This document shows, piece after piece, positions 30,533 through 41,237 of a DNA stretch of 64,000 nt. Source of the DNA: Candidatus Nosocomiicoccus stercorigallinarum (GTDB lineage: Bacteria; Bacillota; Bacilli; Staphylococcales; Salinicoccaceae); NCBI GenBank assembly GCA_019119225.1, contig DWXM01000007.1, forward strand, positions 1-64,000. Reading direction: 5' to 3'. Positions within the stretch are counted from its first letter, which is position 1. Every line of letters begins with the position of its first letter. Under the pieces are notes generated by a model. It was given only the letters and a program-made list of their open reading frames with translations. It made no database searches and was not told where the DNA came from. Made by a program: the position numbers and the translations under genes.

Positions 30533-31009
30533 TTAAAACGGTAAATCATCTTCACTAATATCTACATTACCAGTAGAGTTTGCGAATGGATTCTCAGGTT
30601 CACGAGATCCATATGACTGATTTCCGCTGTTATACGGTTCAGAATAACTTTCTGCCGCATGACTTGCCTGATTACCGCTGCCTTGTCGATTTTTCGGTTC
30701 TAAGAACTGAACACTGTCACAAACAACTTCTGTGACATATACTCTTTGGCCATCTTTGTTCTCATAGCTACGTGATTGTAGTCTACCGTCTATGCCGACT
30801 AGACTACCTTTTTGAACGAAGTTTTTGACGTTCTCTGCTTGTTTTCTAAATACAACACAGTTAATAAAGTCAGCACCACGCTCTCCGTTTCTGTCAGTAA
30901 ATGGTCTATTCACTGCTAAAGTGAAGTTACCAACCGCAATATTGCTTTGACTCATACGAAGCTCAGGGTCTCTTGTGAGACGGCCAACTAAAACGACACG
31001 ATTCAGCAT
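30533..31009 (-). CDS. ssb: Single-stranded DNA-binding protein
   Basis: MLNRVVLVGRLTRDPELR ... C-terminal DISEDDLPF. Confidence 0.98.
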   Translation of the reverse strand: MLNRVVLVGRLTRDPELRMSQSNIAVGNFTLAVNRPFTDRNGERGADFINCVVFRKQAENVKNFVQKGSLVGIDGRLQSRSYENKDGQRVYVTEVVCDSVQFLEPKNRQGSGNQASHAAESYSEPYNSGNQSYGSREPENPFANSTGNVDISEDDLPF

Positions 31010-31033
31010 GTAATCATCTCCATTTTTTATTCA

Positions 31034-31342
31034 TTACTTGTTTTCTTCACGTTCTTCGTCGCGAACAACGATGTGACGAATGATGTCATTGCTAATTTTA
31101 GCAAGACGGTCGAACTCGTCAACTGCTTTAGAATCATCTGCATCTAATTTAACAATTTGGTATAAACCGTCTTTATAGTCTTCGATTTCGTAAGCTAAAC
31201 GACGTTTACCCCACTCTTTAGATTCGATGATTTCAGCACCGTTAGAAGTAAGCACTTCGTCAAAACGTTCAACTAATTGTTTAACTGCGTCTTCTTCCAT
31301 GTCCGGACGTACGATATATAAAATCTCGTATGCTCTTTTCAT
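31034..31342 (-). CDS. rpsF: 30S ribosomal protein S6
   Basis: [20 protein letters not shown]...; [20 protein letters not shown]. Confidence 0.98.
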   Translation of the reverse strand: MKRAYEILYIVRPDMEEDAVKQLVERFDEVLTSNGAEIIESKEWGKRRLAYEIEDYKDGLYQIVKLDADDSKAVDEFDRLAKISNDIIRHIVVRDEEREENK

Positions 31343-31355
31343 CTTTACACCTCCT

Positions 31356-31396
31356 TATGGACTTTGCGGCCAAAACACTCGTTTTGGCAAGGAATA
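31356..31396 (-). promoter_or_regulatory. S6:S18 ribosomal protein leader (autoregulatory RNA) upstream of rpsF
   Basis: Minus strand CCTTGCCAAAACGAGTGTTTTGGCCGCAAAG: hairpin with CCG bulge between upper and lower stem. Confidence 0.6.
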
Positions 31397-31475
31397 ATTT
31401 TCATTACTCACAATCAGATATTATACCAGTTAGGTTTACAAAATACAATTGTTAATATAACTATTCCTCTAATTT

Positions 31476-32576
31476 TTATACGTTAAATCTAAAGTGCACG
31501 ACATCTCCGTCCTGCATGATATAGTCTTTACCCTCAAGGCGTGATTTACCAGCTTCTTTAACAGCCGCTTCACTACCAAGTTCAACAAGATCATCGTAAC
31601 TCATCACTTCTGCACGAATGAATCCTTTTTGGAAGTCTGTGTGAATAATACCAGCACATTCTGGTGCAGTCATTCCTTTTTTGAATGTCCATGCGCGTAC
31701 TTCTTGTACACCCGCTGTGAAATATGTTGCAAGTCCTAATAAATCATAAGTTTGACGGATTAATTTATCGAGACCTGACTCTTCTAATCCGAGTGCTTCT
31801 AAAAATTCTTGCTTATCTTCATCTTCTAGAACTGCCATTTCTTCTTCAACTTTTGCTGAAACAGGAACAACTTGTGCACCTTCAGCTTCTGCATACTCTG
31901 TCACTTGTTTTAAGTACTCGTTATTTTCTAAATCTGTTAATTCATCTTCAGCGACGTTTGCGACATATATAATTGGTTTTTGTGTTAAGAAATTTAAATG
32001 TTTTACAACTGCTTTTTCATCGTCTGTAAGTGAGACTGAACGGACGGGTTTATTTTCTTCGAGTGTATTTTTAATTTTTGTTAATGTGTCCGTTTCAAAC
32101 ATGGCATCTTTGTCTTTTTGACGGGCCATTTTTTCTACACGTGGTAAGCGTCTTTCAATACTTTCTAAGTCTGCAAAAATTAACTCCATATTGATAACTT
32201 CAATATCATCGATTGGATCAACTTTTCCTGAAACGTGTGTGATATTTTCATCGTCAAATGCACGAACAACTTGACAAATAGCGTCTACCTCACGGATGTG
32301 AGATAAGAACTTATTTCCGAGTCCTTCGCCTTTTGATGCGCCTTTTACAATCCCAGCGATATCTGTAAATTCAAATGCTGTTGGTACTGTTTTTTTAGGT
32401 ACGACGATTTCAGTTAATTTGTTTAAACGTTCATCTGGCACGTCAACAATTCCGACGTTTGGATCAATTGTTGCAAACGGATAGTTTGCTGCGAGTGCAC
32501 CCGCTTTAGTAATTGCGTTAAATAATGTAGATTTACCGACGTTTGGTAAACCGACAATACCTGCTGTTAATGACAT
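31476..32576 (-). CDS. ychF: Redox-regulated ATPase YchF (Obg-like)
   Basis: AGIVGLPNVGKSTLFNAITKAGA...; C-terminal YIMQDGDVVHFRFNV. Confidence 0.98.
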   Translation of the reverse strand: MSLTAGIVGLPNVGKSTLFNAITKAGALAANYPFATIDPNVGIVDVPDERLNKLTEIVVPKKTVPTAFEFTDIAGIVKGASKGEGLGNKFLSHIREVDAICQVVRAFDDENITHVSGKVDPIDDIEVINMELIFADLESIERRLPRVEKMARQKDKDAMFETDTLTKIKNTLEENKPVRSVSLTDDEKAVVKHLNFLTQKPIIYVANVAEDELTDLENNEYLKQVTEYAEAEGAQVVPVSAKVEEEMAVLEDEDKQEFLEALGLEESGLDKLIRQTYDLLGLATYFTAGVQEVRAWTFKKGMTAPECAGIIHTDFQKGFIRAEVMSYDDLVELGSEAAVKEAGKSRLEGKDYIMQDGDVVHFRFNV

Positions 32577-32593
32577 TATTTTCTCTCCTCAAA

Positions 32594-32779
32594 TTAAAAT
32601 TGCTTCACGTTTTTTAATCGTTTTAAAAAGTCTTGTCTTGGCAACATAATCGTACGATTACATTCCGTACATTTTACTTTAATATCTGCACCAAGTCGTG
32701 TCACTTTAAATTCATTGTTCCCACAAGGATGGGGCTTTTTCATTTCGACAATACTACCTAGCTGAAATTCCTTACTCAT
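32594..32779 (-). CDS. DUF951 domain-containing protein
   Basis: VEMKKPHPCGNNEFKVTRLGADIKVKCTECNR. Confidence 0.95.
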   Translation of the reverse strand: MSKEFQLGSIVEMKKPHPCGNNEFKVTRLGADIKVKCTECNRTIMLPRQDFLKRLKNVKQF

Positions 32780-32788
32780 ATTTTTACC

Positions 32789-33736
32789 TCATTGCTGTTC
32801 TTCTTCGTTAAATTCAATAGACGGTACACCTAAAGTTATACCATTATTTTGAAGGTGTGATTGTATGTTAATACGGTAATCACGCATTACTTGTAAGTGT
32901 TCCATCGGTCGAGTAACAAACATAATTCTATATTGTAATTGTCCACTCACAAAATCTTGCACACCAATTAATTCCGGTGGTTCGATAATATTTTCGTTTT
33001 TCTGCCAATTTTCTTCTAAGTAGACACTTAAGATACGCTCTACACGACGAACATCTGCATCAATTGGTAAGAAAAAATCTAAGAAAGCAACTGTGTTTTC
33101 TTTTGAGTAATTGACAACTTCTCCTATTGTACCATTTGGTATCATATACATTTCAGAGTTATACCCTAAAATTCTAGAGCTTCTAAGACCTAAGTAAACA
33201 ACTTGTCCTTCTGCAACAGTTCCGCCTAGATTAGTTACTCTAACGAAATCACCTTTATCGAACTGATTCTCTAGAATAATGAAAAATCCTGTAATCATAT
33301 CTTTTACTAAACTTTGTGCGCCGAAACCAATTGCTAACCCAGCAATTCCTGCTCCGGCGAGTAGTGTTCCAACAGGTATGTTAAATGTTTCTAATATCGT
33401 AACAACAATTACGAACCACCCAAAGACTGTGACCGTATTTTGTAACATACTCACGAGTGTTTTATTTCTTTTTGAACTTTTATGTGCTTTTGAGTTTCTA
33501 AGTCGTATTCTTCTCATTAAGAAGTTTTCGATAACTCTATTAGCAACACTAATAATAATCATTCCAACAATAATAAACACAACTGACCAAAGAACCCGTT
33601 CACCGATGTTAATCCATAATTCTACCGACGTCATTTTTTCCCATATTGTGTTTAAAAATCTAGTATCCATCGGTTGTTCGATTGCTTCGACACCTTTTGA
33701 TTCTTGTGCCATCAATGTTAACCATGTAAAAGACAT
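32789..33736 (-). CDS. Mechanosensitive ion channel family protein (MscS)
   Basis: LLAGAGIAGLAIGFGAQSLVKDMITGFFIILENQF. Confidence 0.95.
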   Translation of the reverse strand: MSFTWLTLMAQESKGVEAIEQPMDTRFLNTIWEKMTSVELWINIGERVLWSVVFIIVGMIIISVANRVIENFLMRRIRLRNSKAHKSSKRNKTLVSMLQNTVTVFGWFVIVVTILETFNIPVGTLLAGAGIAGLAIGFGAQSLVKDMITGFFIILENQFDKGDFVRVTNLGGTVAEGQVVYLGLRSSRILGYNSEMYMIPNGTIGEVVNYSKENTVAFLDFFLPIDADVRRVERILSVYLEENWQKNENIIEPPELIGVQDFVSGQLQYRIMFVTRPMEHLQVMRDYRINIQSHLQNNGITLGVPSIEFNEEEQQ

Positions 33737-33739
33737 CTA

Positions 33740-34525
33740 TTATTCTCCTTTTTCATTTAATAATTTAATGAGTCGTTTATATTCATCGATACTCGTAAAA
33801 GATAAAACAATTTGACCCTTATTCCCAACTTGCTTAATCTCAACATTCGTTCCTAAATGATGTTTAAGTGACTCTTCCGTTCGTTTTATAGCAGTTGGTT
33901 TTGAAATATATGTTACTTCTTTTTTTGGTGTGTGTTCGAACTTACGAACGAACTTTTCTGTTTCCCTTACACTCCACTTTTCTCTCACAATTTTTTTAGC
34001 AGATTCCTCAATAACTAATGGATCTTTTAATGAGAGTAATGTACGACCGTGCGCGGTTGTTAACTTATTTTGTTGAATCATAGTTATAACCGAATTTGGT
34101 AAATTTAAAAGCCGAATCATATTTGCGATATAAGACCTCGATTTACCAAGTCTTTTAGCTGCTTCTGATTGGTTAATATTTAAACTATCCATAAATCGTT
34201 TATAACTCATCGCTTCTTCAAAGGGATCTAAATCTTCACGTTGCAAGTTTTCAAGAATTGCATAAGTCATCATTTCTTCGTCTGACATTTCTTTAACGAT
34301 CGCATCAATTTTCGAACGATTTAACGATTTAAATGCACGCCATCTTCTTTCACCGGCAATTAATGTATAGCCGAATACACTTTTACGTACAGTAATTGGT
34401 TGAAGTAAACCATTTTCTTCAATCGATTGTTTAAGAGATTCTAAATCTTTTTCATTAAAATTTGTGCGTGGTTGATACGGGTTTTTTTTGATGTCAGAAA
34501 CGTTAATTTTTTTAAGTTCACTCAT
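33740..34525 (-). CDS. parB: Chromosome partitioning protein ParB/Spo0J
   Basis: NPYQPRTNF, LIAGERRWRAFK, ENLQREDLDPFEEA, KLTTAHGRTLLSL. Confidence 0.93.
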   Translation of the reverse strand: MSELKKINVSDIKKNPYQPRTNFNEKDLESLKQSIEENGLLQPITVRKSVFGYTLIAGERRWRAFKSLNRSKIDAIVKEMSDEEMMTYAILENLQREDLDPFEEAMSYKRFMDSLNINQSEAAKRLGKSRSYIANMIRLLNLPNSVITMIQQNKLTTAHGRTLLSLKDPLVIEESAKKIVREKWSVRETEKFVRKFEHTPKKEVTYISKPTAIKRTEESLKHHLGTNVEIKQVGNKGQIVLSFTSIDEYKRLIKLLNEKGE

Positions 34526-34537
34526 TTCTGCATCTCC

Positions 34538-35347
34538 CTATTTTTTTATACGTATTTTAATTGTGTATTCTTCGTCATCCTCACCTTTATTGTAAATGAC
34601 GTCATACCCTTGATTTTTTATCTTTTCTATTTGATTATCCAAATCATTTAAAACGAAACTCATATCATCGTTAAAGTTTATTTGAGTTTCTTTTTTCTTC
34701 ACTCGATTTTTAACGAGTAATTCAGTATCTTTTACCGTTAAGTCTTTTTGTCGTACTTTATCTAACACTTCGTACTGCATAGCGTTATCTAAAGAAAGCA
34801 TTGTTCTCGCATGTCTTTCAGTGATTTCACTATTTTGTAACGCTGTTATAACGGGTTCGGATAACTTTAAAAGTCTTAATTTATTAGCGATAAATGACTG
34901 ACTTTTACCAAGTGATTCTGCTAAATCTTTTTGCGTCACATCATCCATCGATAGAAGGTCTTTATATGCTAAAGCTTCTTCAAAAGGAGATAAATCTTCA
35001 CGTTGAATATTTTCAATAATTGCGATAATCGCTGCTTCTTGATCAGTAAAGTAGCGAATAATTGCTTCAACATTTTCAAAATTTAATGACTTTACTGCTC
35101 TAAATCTACGTTCTCCAGCGATAATTTCATACATACCTTCTTCGATTGGTCTTAAAGTAATCGGTTGAAGTAGTCCGTGAACTTTAATAGAATCTGCCAA
35201 TTCTTTAATCGATTTTTTATCAAATACTTTTCTCGGTTGAAATCTATTTGGTACGATTTTTTCTACTGGAACATTTTCGATTTTGTCTTCTGTATGATGA
35301 TCCGTTTTATCAAGCAGATTAAAAAGCTTTGAAAATGGTTTTTTCAA
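34538..35347 (-). CDS. noc: Nucleoid occlusion protein Noc
   Basis: MKKPFSKLFNLL... IVPNRFQPRKVF; ITERHARTMLSL; adjacent to rsmG. Confidence 0.93.
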   Translation of the reverse strand: MKKPFSKLFNLLDKTDHHTEDKIENVPVEKIVPNRFQPRKVFDKKSIKELADSIKVHGLLQPITLRPIEEGMYEIIAGERRFRAVKSLNFENVEAIIRYFTDQEAAIIAIIENIQREDLSPFEEALAYKDLLSMDDVTQKDLAESLGKSQSFIANKLRLLKLSEPVITALQNSEITERHARTMLSLDNAMQYEVLDKVRQKDLTVKDTELLVKNRVKKKETQINFNDDMSFVLNDLDNQIEKIKNQGYDVIYNKGEDDEEYTIKIRIKK

Positions 35348-35360
35348 CGTGAATCCCCCT

Positions 35361-36077
35361 TTACTTTACAAGTGGTTTTTTATTTGGTGTTCCAGGTTTT
35401 CTTGGGTAATCTCTCGGTGTTTTACGTTTTTTATCAAATTCAATTATAAATCTTTCACTATTTTCGTCTGGAAGAGATAATGAGAACACTTGGCTTAACT
35501 CCCCACCGAGTAATTCTAATGCAAATTCTGCTTCTCTTAATTCTTCTTCTGCTCTTTGTCCTTTTAACACGATTAAACGTCCACCTGTACGTACGAGTGG
35601 TAAGCATAACTCGAGTAAAACATTTAATCTTGCGACTGCACGTGCAGTTACGATATCAAACATATGGCGCTGACCGTGTTGGCCAAATGTTTCTGCACGG
35701 TCATGGACTAATGTTATTTTATCTAAACTTAAATTAGCTGTTAACTCATTTAAAAAGTTAATACGTTTTTTTAATGAATCGACGATTGTAATTTTTAAGT
35801 CTGGACGAATAATTTTCATCGGTAACGACGGGAACCCAGCGCCAGCTCCAACGTCACAAATCGATGCACCTTCTTCAATATTTAAGAAAAATAATGGTGT
35901 AATTGAGTCATAAAAATGTTTTTCGTATACTTCTTTTTCTTCAGTAATCGCTGTTAAATTCATCTTTTCGTTCCATTCGACGAGCATATTAAAATATGTG
36001 TCGAACTGTTTCATCTGCTCTTCGGTAACTTCAATACCTTCTTTACGTAAGTAATCTACAAACTCATCTTTTGTCAT
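35361..36077 (-). CDS. rsmG: 16S rRNA (guanine527-N7)-methyltransferase
   Basis: CDVGAGAGFPSLPMKIIRPDLKITIVDSLKKRINFL. Confidence 0.97.
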   Translation of the reverse strand: MTKDEFVDYLRKEGIEVTEEQMKQFDTYFNMLVEWNEKMNLTAITEEKEVYEKHFYDSITPLFFLNIEEGASICDVGAGAGFPSLPMKIIRPDLKITIVDSLKKRINFLNELTANLSLDKITLVHDRAETFGQHGQRHMFDIVTARAVARLNVLLELCLPLVRTGGRLIVLKGQRAEEELREAEFALELLGGELSQVFSLSLPDENSERFIIEFDKKRKTPRDYPRKPGTPNKKPLVK

Positions 36078-36120
36078 CTTTTTCCCTCTAAACTTAAGAA
36101 AAAAGGCTTATTATAAGCCT

Positions 36121-38001
36121 TTAATCTTGTATTTTCGCTATTTTACCTTGTTCGATATAAACAAGTAATATAGAAATGTCTGCTGGGTTAACTCCAGAGA
36201 TTCTAGACGCTTGTGCGATATCTAAAGGTCTTACTTCTTTTAGTTTATCACGAGCTTCTGATGCAAGTGAATGAATCGCGTCGTAATCGATATTATCTGG
36301 AATTCTTTTTTGTTCCATACGTTTCATTTTATCTACTTGAGTTAATGATTTTTTAATATAGCCATCGTATTTAATTTGAATTTCAATTTGTTCTTCTTCT
36401 TCTGGCGTTAAATGAGATTCTTCTTCAAGGATGTTTAAAATATCGCCATATGTCATTTCTGGACGGCGGAGTAAATCTCTTGCTAAAATACCGTCTTTTA
36501 GCTTAGATCCGCCTTTACTTTCAATAATACTTTGTGTGTGGTCATTTGGCTTAATACGTACGTTAGAAAGTCTGTCTAATTCTTTTTCAATACGTGCTTT
36601 TTTGTTTTGGAATCTTTCATAACGTGCTTCAGAAATTAGACCTTCTCTATAACCAATTTCTGTGAGTCGTAAATCTGCATTGTCATGACGTAAAATTAAA
36701 CGATGTTCTGCGCGTGATGTTAAAAGTCTATAAGGCTCTTGAGTGCCTTTAGTTACAAGGTCATCGATTAATACTCCAATATACGCATCTGTACGGCTTA
36801 GAACTAATGGCTCTTTACCAAGTAATTTGTTTGCTGCATTAATTCCAGCAATTATTCCTTGTGCTGCCGCTTCTTCATAACCACTTGTTCCGTTAATTTG
36901 TCCTGCTGTAAATAAGTTTTCTATTTTCTTCGTTTCAAGCGTTGGCCATAGCTGTGTTGGAACAATCGCATCGTATTCAATTGCATAACCTGTACGCATC
37001 ATACGCGCATTTTTAAGTCCAGGTATTGTTTTTAACATTTCATGTTGAACGTGTTCTGGCATACTTGTTGAAAGCCCTTGAACGTACACTTCTTTTGTAT
37101 GTCTACCCTCAGGCTCTAAGAAAATTTGATGACGTGGTTTGTCATTAAATCTTACAATTTTATCTTCAATTGATGGACAATATCTTGGACCTGTACCTTC
37201 GATAAGTCCAGAATACATCGCTGAAAGATGTAGGTTATCGTTAATGATTTCGTGCGTGAATTCATTTGTATGTGTTAGCCAACACGGAAGTTGATTCATA
37301 TTAAATTCTTTCGTGTCGTAACTAAATGCACGCGGTACATCATCACCTGGTTGAATTTCTGTTTCCTCATAATCAATTGAATCTTTATTGACTCGTGGTG
37401 GTGTACCTGTTTTAAAGCGTACAATATCAAAGCCAAGCTCTTTTAAGTTATCTGCAAGTTTAAGTGATGGCATTTGGTGGTTTGGACCTGATGAATATTT
37501 TAAGTTACCTAAAATAATTTCACCGCGTAAAAATGTCCCTGTTGTAATAATTACAACGTCACTAAAGTATTCTGTTTTAATGTTTGTACGAACACCTTTG
37601 ACTTTATCATCTTCGATAATCAAATCGTCGACCATCGCTTGTAAAATGTCCAAGTTTTCTTCATCTTCAAGAATTTGCTTCATTTCTTTTTGATAGTCAA
37701 GTTTGTCTGCTTGAGCACGTAATGCACGGACCGCAGGTCCTTTTCCTGTATTTAACATACGCATTTGAATATTTGTTTTATCGACAACTTTTGCCATTTC
37801 TCCGCCAAGAGCATCTACTTCTCTCACGACGATTCCTTTAGCAGGTCCTCCTACTGACGGGTTGCATGGCATAAAAGCAATATTATCTAGGTTAATTGTC
37901 AGCATTAAAGTTTTTAACCCTTTACGAGCTGTCGCAAGACCCGCTTCAATTCCAGCATGTCCTGCGCCGACAACAATTACATCGTATCTATTATGCTCCA
38001 T
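36121..38001 (-). CDS. mnmG: tRNA uridine-5-carboxymethylaminomethyl modification enzyme MnmG
   Basis: [32 protein letters not shown]. Confidence 0.98.
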   Translation of the reverse strand: MEHNRYDVIVVGAGHAGIEAGLATARKGLKTLMLTINLDNIAFMPCNPSVGGPAKGIVVREVDALGGEMAKVVDKTNIQMRMLNTGKGPAVRALRAQADKLDYQKEMKQILEDEENLDILQAMVDDLIIEDDKVKGVRTNIKTEYFSDVVIITTGTFLRGEIILGNLKYSSGPNHQMPSLKLADNLKELGFDIVRFKTGTPPRVNKDSIDYEETEIQPGDDVPRAFSYDTKEFNMNQLPCWLTHTNEFTHEIINDNLHLSAMYSGLIEGTGPRYCPSIEDKIVRFNDKPRHQIFLEPEGRHTKEVYVQGLSTSMPEHVQHEMLKTIPGLKNARMMRTGYAIEYDAIVPTQLWPTLETKKIENLFTAGQINGTSGYEEAAAQGIIAGINAANKLLGKEPLVLSRTDAYIGVLIDDLVTKGTQEPYRLLTSRAEHRLILRHDNADLRLTEIGYREGLISEARYERFQNKKARIEKELDRLSNVRIKPNDHTQSIIESKGGSKLKDGILARDLLRRPEMTYGDILNILEEESHLTPEEEEQIEIQIKYDGYIKKSLTQVDKMKRMEQKRIPDNIDYDAIHSLASEARDKLKEVRPLDIAQASRISGVNPADISILLVYIEQGKIAKIQD

Positions 38002-38013
38002 ATTTATTTCCTC

Positions 38014-39393
38014 CTATTTTCCTAAACAGAATTGACTAAATAACTGGTCAATCAATTCTTCTGAAACGTCTTGTCCAATTACTTCACCAAGTAATTGCCA
38101 CGTTTTAACTAAATCGATTTGAATCATATCTACAGGTATATCCATTTCTGCTGCTTCGATTGCGTCACTAATACTAGTATTCGCTTGCTCTAATAAGTGA
38201 ATGTGACGGTTATTTGAAACATATGTTGAGTCTTGAAGTGACAACCCACCGCTAAAGAAGAGTTGTTTAATTCCTTCTTCTAAGCTTTTGATTCCTGTGC
38301 CTTCAGTAATTGAAGTGAGTACGACTGGAAAGTCGTATTTTGATTGCATATCTTTTATATCTATTTTTCCATCTAAATCTATTTTATTCACGATAATAAT
38401 TACATTTCTATCTTTTAATACATCTAAAATTTCCTCATCTTCTGATGAAAAACCTTGAGTATTGTCGAGTAAATATAAAATCAACTCTGCATTATTTAAC
38501 GCTTCACGTGATCTTTCAACCCCGATACGTTCTACGACATCTTCAGTTTCACGAATTCCTGCAGTATCAACAAGTTTTAGAGGAATCCCATTCACGTTGA
38601 CGTATTCTTCTAGAATATCTCTCGTCGTTCCTGCTATATCTGTGACAATCGCTCGGTTATCTTGAATCAGGTAGTTTAGTAACGAGCTTTTACCAACATT
38701 TGGCTTTCCGACAATGACTGTATTTAGTCCTTCACGTAAAATACGTCCTTCTCGGGAAGATTTTAATAAGTCTTCAATTTCTTCTTTGATCTTTTTAGAT
38801 TCTTCGAGTAATTGACGTGTCGTTGCTTCCTCAACGTCATCGTACTCTGGATAATCGATATTAACTTCAACTTGAGCGAGTACCTCTAATATTTCTTGAC
38901 GTAGTCTTTCAATATATTCTTTTAAACGTCCTTGCATTTGTTGGTTCGCAATTTTAGAAGCATCATCTGTTTTTGATCGAATGAAATCCATAATTCCTTC
39001 AGCTTGAGATAAATCAATACGTCCATTTAAAAATGCTCGTTTTGTAAATTCACCAGGCTCTGCCATCGTCGCACCATTTTGTAACGTGAGCTGAAGAATA
39101 TGGTTAATCGTATGAATCCCGCCGTGACAGTTAATTTCTACGATATCTTCACGTGTATAAGTTCTCGGGGCACGCATAACGGCCACCATTACTTCCTCGA
39201 TTACTTCTTCTGTTTTTGGATCGACAATATGCCCGTAGTTAATCGTGTGTGAGTCGACCTCTTTTAAGCTTTTCTTACCTTTATATAAACGGTCAGCAAT
39301 ATCAACCGCATCTTCACCAGAAAGCCTAACAATAGCGATCGCACCCTCACCTACAGGTGTCGATATGCTTGAAATTGTATCAAATTGCATCAC
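38014..39393 (-). CDS. mnmE: tRNA modification GTPase MnmE
   Basis: [13 protein letters not shown]-terminal FSQFCLGK. Confidence 0.98.
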   Translation of the reverse strand: MMQFDTISSISTPVGEGAIAIVRLSGEDAVDIADRLYKGKKSLKEVDSHTINYGHIVDPKTEEVIEEVMVAVMRAPRTYTREDIVEINCHGGIHTINHILQLTLQNGATMAEPGEFTKRAFLNGRIDLSQAEGIMDFIRSKTDDASKIANQQMQGRLKEYIERLRQEILEVLAQVEVNIDYPEYDDVEEATTRQLLEESKKIKEEIEDLLKSSREGRILREGLNTVIVGKPNVGKSSLLNYLIQDNRAIVTDIAGTTRDILEEYVNVNGIPLKLVDTAGIRETEDVVERIGVERSREALNNAELILYLLDNTQGFSSEDEEILDVLKDRNVIIIVNKIDLDGKIDIKDMQSKYDFPVVLTSITEGTGIKSLEEGIKQLFFSGGLSLQDSTYVSNNRHIHLLEQANTSISDAIEAAEMDIPVDMIQIDLVKTWQLLGEVIGQDVSEELIDQLFSQFCLGK

Positions 39394-39401
39394 TCATCAC
39401 C

Positions 39402-40193
39402 TTATTCCTTTTCGATAACAATATGACGATTTGGCTCTTTACCACTTGAGTAAGTTTTAATGTTTGTAACGTTATAAAGAACGTTATGAATTATTTTTCT
39501 TTCATAAGCAGGCATCGGTTCTAGGTGGACTGGTAAATCTGTTCTCACTGCTTTTTTCGACATATTTATTGCGAGATTTTCGAGTGTTTCTTTACGTTTT
39601 TCTCGGTAGTTTTCTGTGTCTAAAATGATTCTTCCATAGCCTCTGTAAATTCTATTGAAGTAATGCTGAGCAATCTCACCGAGAGCATTTAAAGTCGTTC
39701 CTCGTTTACCGATGACTTTCGCAGCAGTTTTCGAGAAAATATTAATTGTTACTTCTCTATCATTGATAGTAAAATCGGTGTAGTTGGAAATATCCATCTC
39801 TGTAATAACTGATTGAATGTAATTCGCAGTACTTTCAACAGCTTCTTCAAAAGTAAACGATGGATGTTTTACATCTGTTTCATCATAAGCTGGTGTCTCA
39901 TCGATTTCTATTTCATCTTCGACTACTTCTTTTACTTCAGGTTTTGTTTCAACGTTTGTTTCTTTTTGTACTTCCAAATGTCTATTTTGTATCTCTTCAA
40001 TAGAGTTTAATTGTTTTAGTTCTGGATTTATTATTGTAAGTTTAACTTCGGCTTCTTTTTTCATAAATCCTAAAAATCCCTTAGATCCTTCTTCTAAAAC
40101 ATCGATATTAATATCATTTTCTTCTACATTTAAATCATTAAGACCTTTTTGAAGCGCATCTTCAACTGTTTCACCTGTATAAACTTTGTACAC
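39402..40193 (-). CDS. jag: RNA-binding protein Jag/KhpB (SpoIIIJ-associated)
   Basis: Jag-N, KH and R3H-like domains; IGKRGTTLNALGEIAQHYFNR. Confidence 0.95.
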   Translation of the reverse strand: MYKVYTGETVEDALQKGLNDLNVEENDINIDVLEEGSKGFLGFMKKEAEVKLTIINPELKQLNSIEEIQNRHLEVQKETNVETKPEVKEVVEDEIEIDETPAYDETDVKHPSFTFEEAVESTANYIQSVITEMDISNYTDFTINDREVTINIFSKTAAKVIGKRGTTLNALGEIAQHYFNRIYRGYGRIILDTENYREKRKETLENLAINMSKKAVRTDLPVHLEPMPAYERKIIHNVLYNVTNIKTYSSGKEPNRHIVIEKE

Positions 40194-40207
40194 TTGTCAA
40201 CCCTCCA

Positions 40208-40543
40208 TTATTTTATGCATTTTGCGATTTTTAACACATGCAATAAAGATTTTTCAATGTCATGATAATCCATATCTTTAACTGGTTGTCTTGCAATCAC
40301 AATATATTCAGTTGTCTTTAATGTATCCTTATAGTTTGTAAAAAATGAACGAATCCAGCGTTTAATTTGATTTCTTTTAACTGCATTTCCAAGCTTTTTC
40401 GAAACACTAATACCGAGTCTAAAATGATTGGCATCTTTTTTATCTTTTGTGTAAACCACAAATTGTCGGTTCGCTACTGATTTTCCTTTTTTAAATACAA
40501 ACTGAAAATCTTTTTGTTTTTTAATACGATACTCTTTTTTCAT
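40208..40543 (-). CDS. rnpA: Ribonuclease P protein component
   Basis: MKKEYRIKKQKDFQFVFKKGKS...RLGISVSKKLGNAVKRNQIKRWIR; ATG at 40543. Confidence 0.97.
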   Translation of the reverse strand: MKKEYRIKKQKDFQFVFKKGKSVANRQFVVYTKDKKDANHFRLGISVSKKLGNAVKRNQIKRWIRSFFTNYKDTLKTTEYIVIARQPVKDMDYHDIEKSLLHVLKIAKCIK

Positions 40544-40613
40544 AACTACTGACCTCTTACTATGATTACATATTATACAAAAGTTAAGCATTATATGACA
40601 CTTTAAGAATTGA

Positions 40614-40648
40614 CACAAAAAAAGATCACCTATGACTAGATGATCTTC
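40614..40648 (-). terminator. Terminator/attenuator between rpmH and rnpA
   Basis: Minus strand AAGATCATCTagtcatAGGTGATCTTTTTTT. Confidence 0.7.
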
Positions 40649-40651
40649 ATA

Positions 40652-40789
40652 TTATGCAGATAGAACTTTTCTACCTTTTCTTCTACGACGTGCAAGTACT
40701 TTACGGCCATTTTTAGTGCTCATTCTCGCGCGGAAACCGTGTACTTTAGAACGTTTACGTTTATTTGGTTGATACGTACGTTTAGGCAT
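40652..40789 (-). CDS. rpmH: 50S ribosomal protein L34
   Basis: [45 protein letters not shown]; 45 aa, below ORF-track cutoff. Confidence 0.98.
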   Translation of the reverse strand: MPKRTYQPNKRKRSKVHGFRARMSTKNGRKVLARRRRKGRKVLSA

Positions 40790-40914
40790 TACTACACCTC
40801 CATGATATCCATTACTATATGAATTTTTCTGTCAATAATTTTAGCAACTACTACATAATAACAGAATTCATTTTTCATTTCAATTATTTTTTAAGTTTAA
40901 TCTTCCTTATAATC

Positions 40915-41215
40915 TGTGGATTATTCACGTTTTTCTTTATCTTTTTGTGGATAACTTTTTTAAGGATTACTTCTTTTCACGAGTTGTGCATAACTTATAC
41001 ACAAAAACACACACTTATTTTAGTTGTTGTGGATAACTTGTTGAATTGTGGATATCTTTTAACATCCATTGATAAAATAACCTCTATCAGTTATAATTTT
41101 TTATGTCTTATATGTGAATAACTAAAAAAGCACCTGTTTTATCCACAAATGTGGAAACTATGTGGATAACTTTCCACACATCTGTTTATAAGTTTTTCCA
41201 CAATGTGTGAAATTG
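40915..41215. other. oriC: oriC region part 1 (DnaA-box cluster upstream of dnaA)
   Basis: TTATCCACA-type boxes at 40946-40954, 41028-41036, 41047-41055 (1 mismatch), 41139-41147, 41161-41169, plus degenerate ones. Confidence 0.9.
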
Positions 41216-41237
41216 TTAAAAAGTGAGGTTAAATTTT

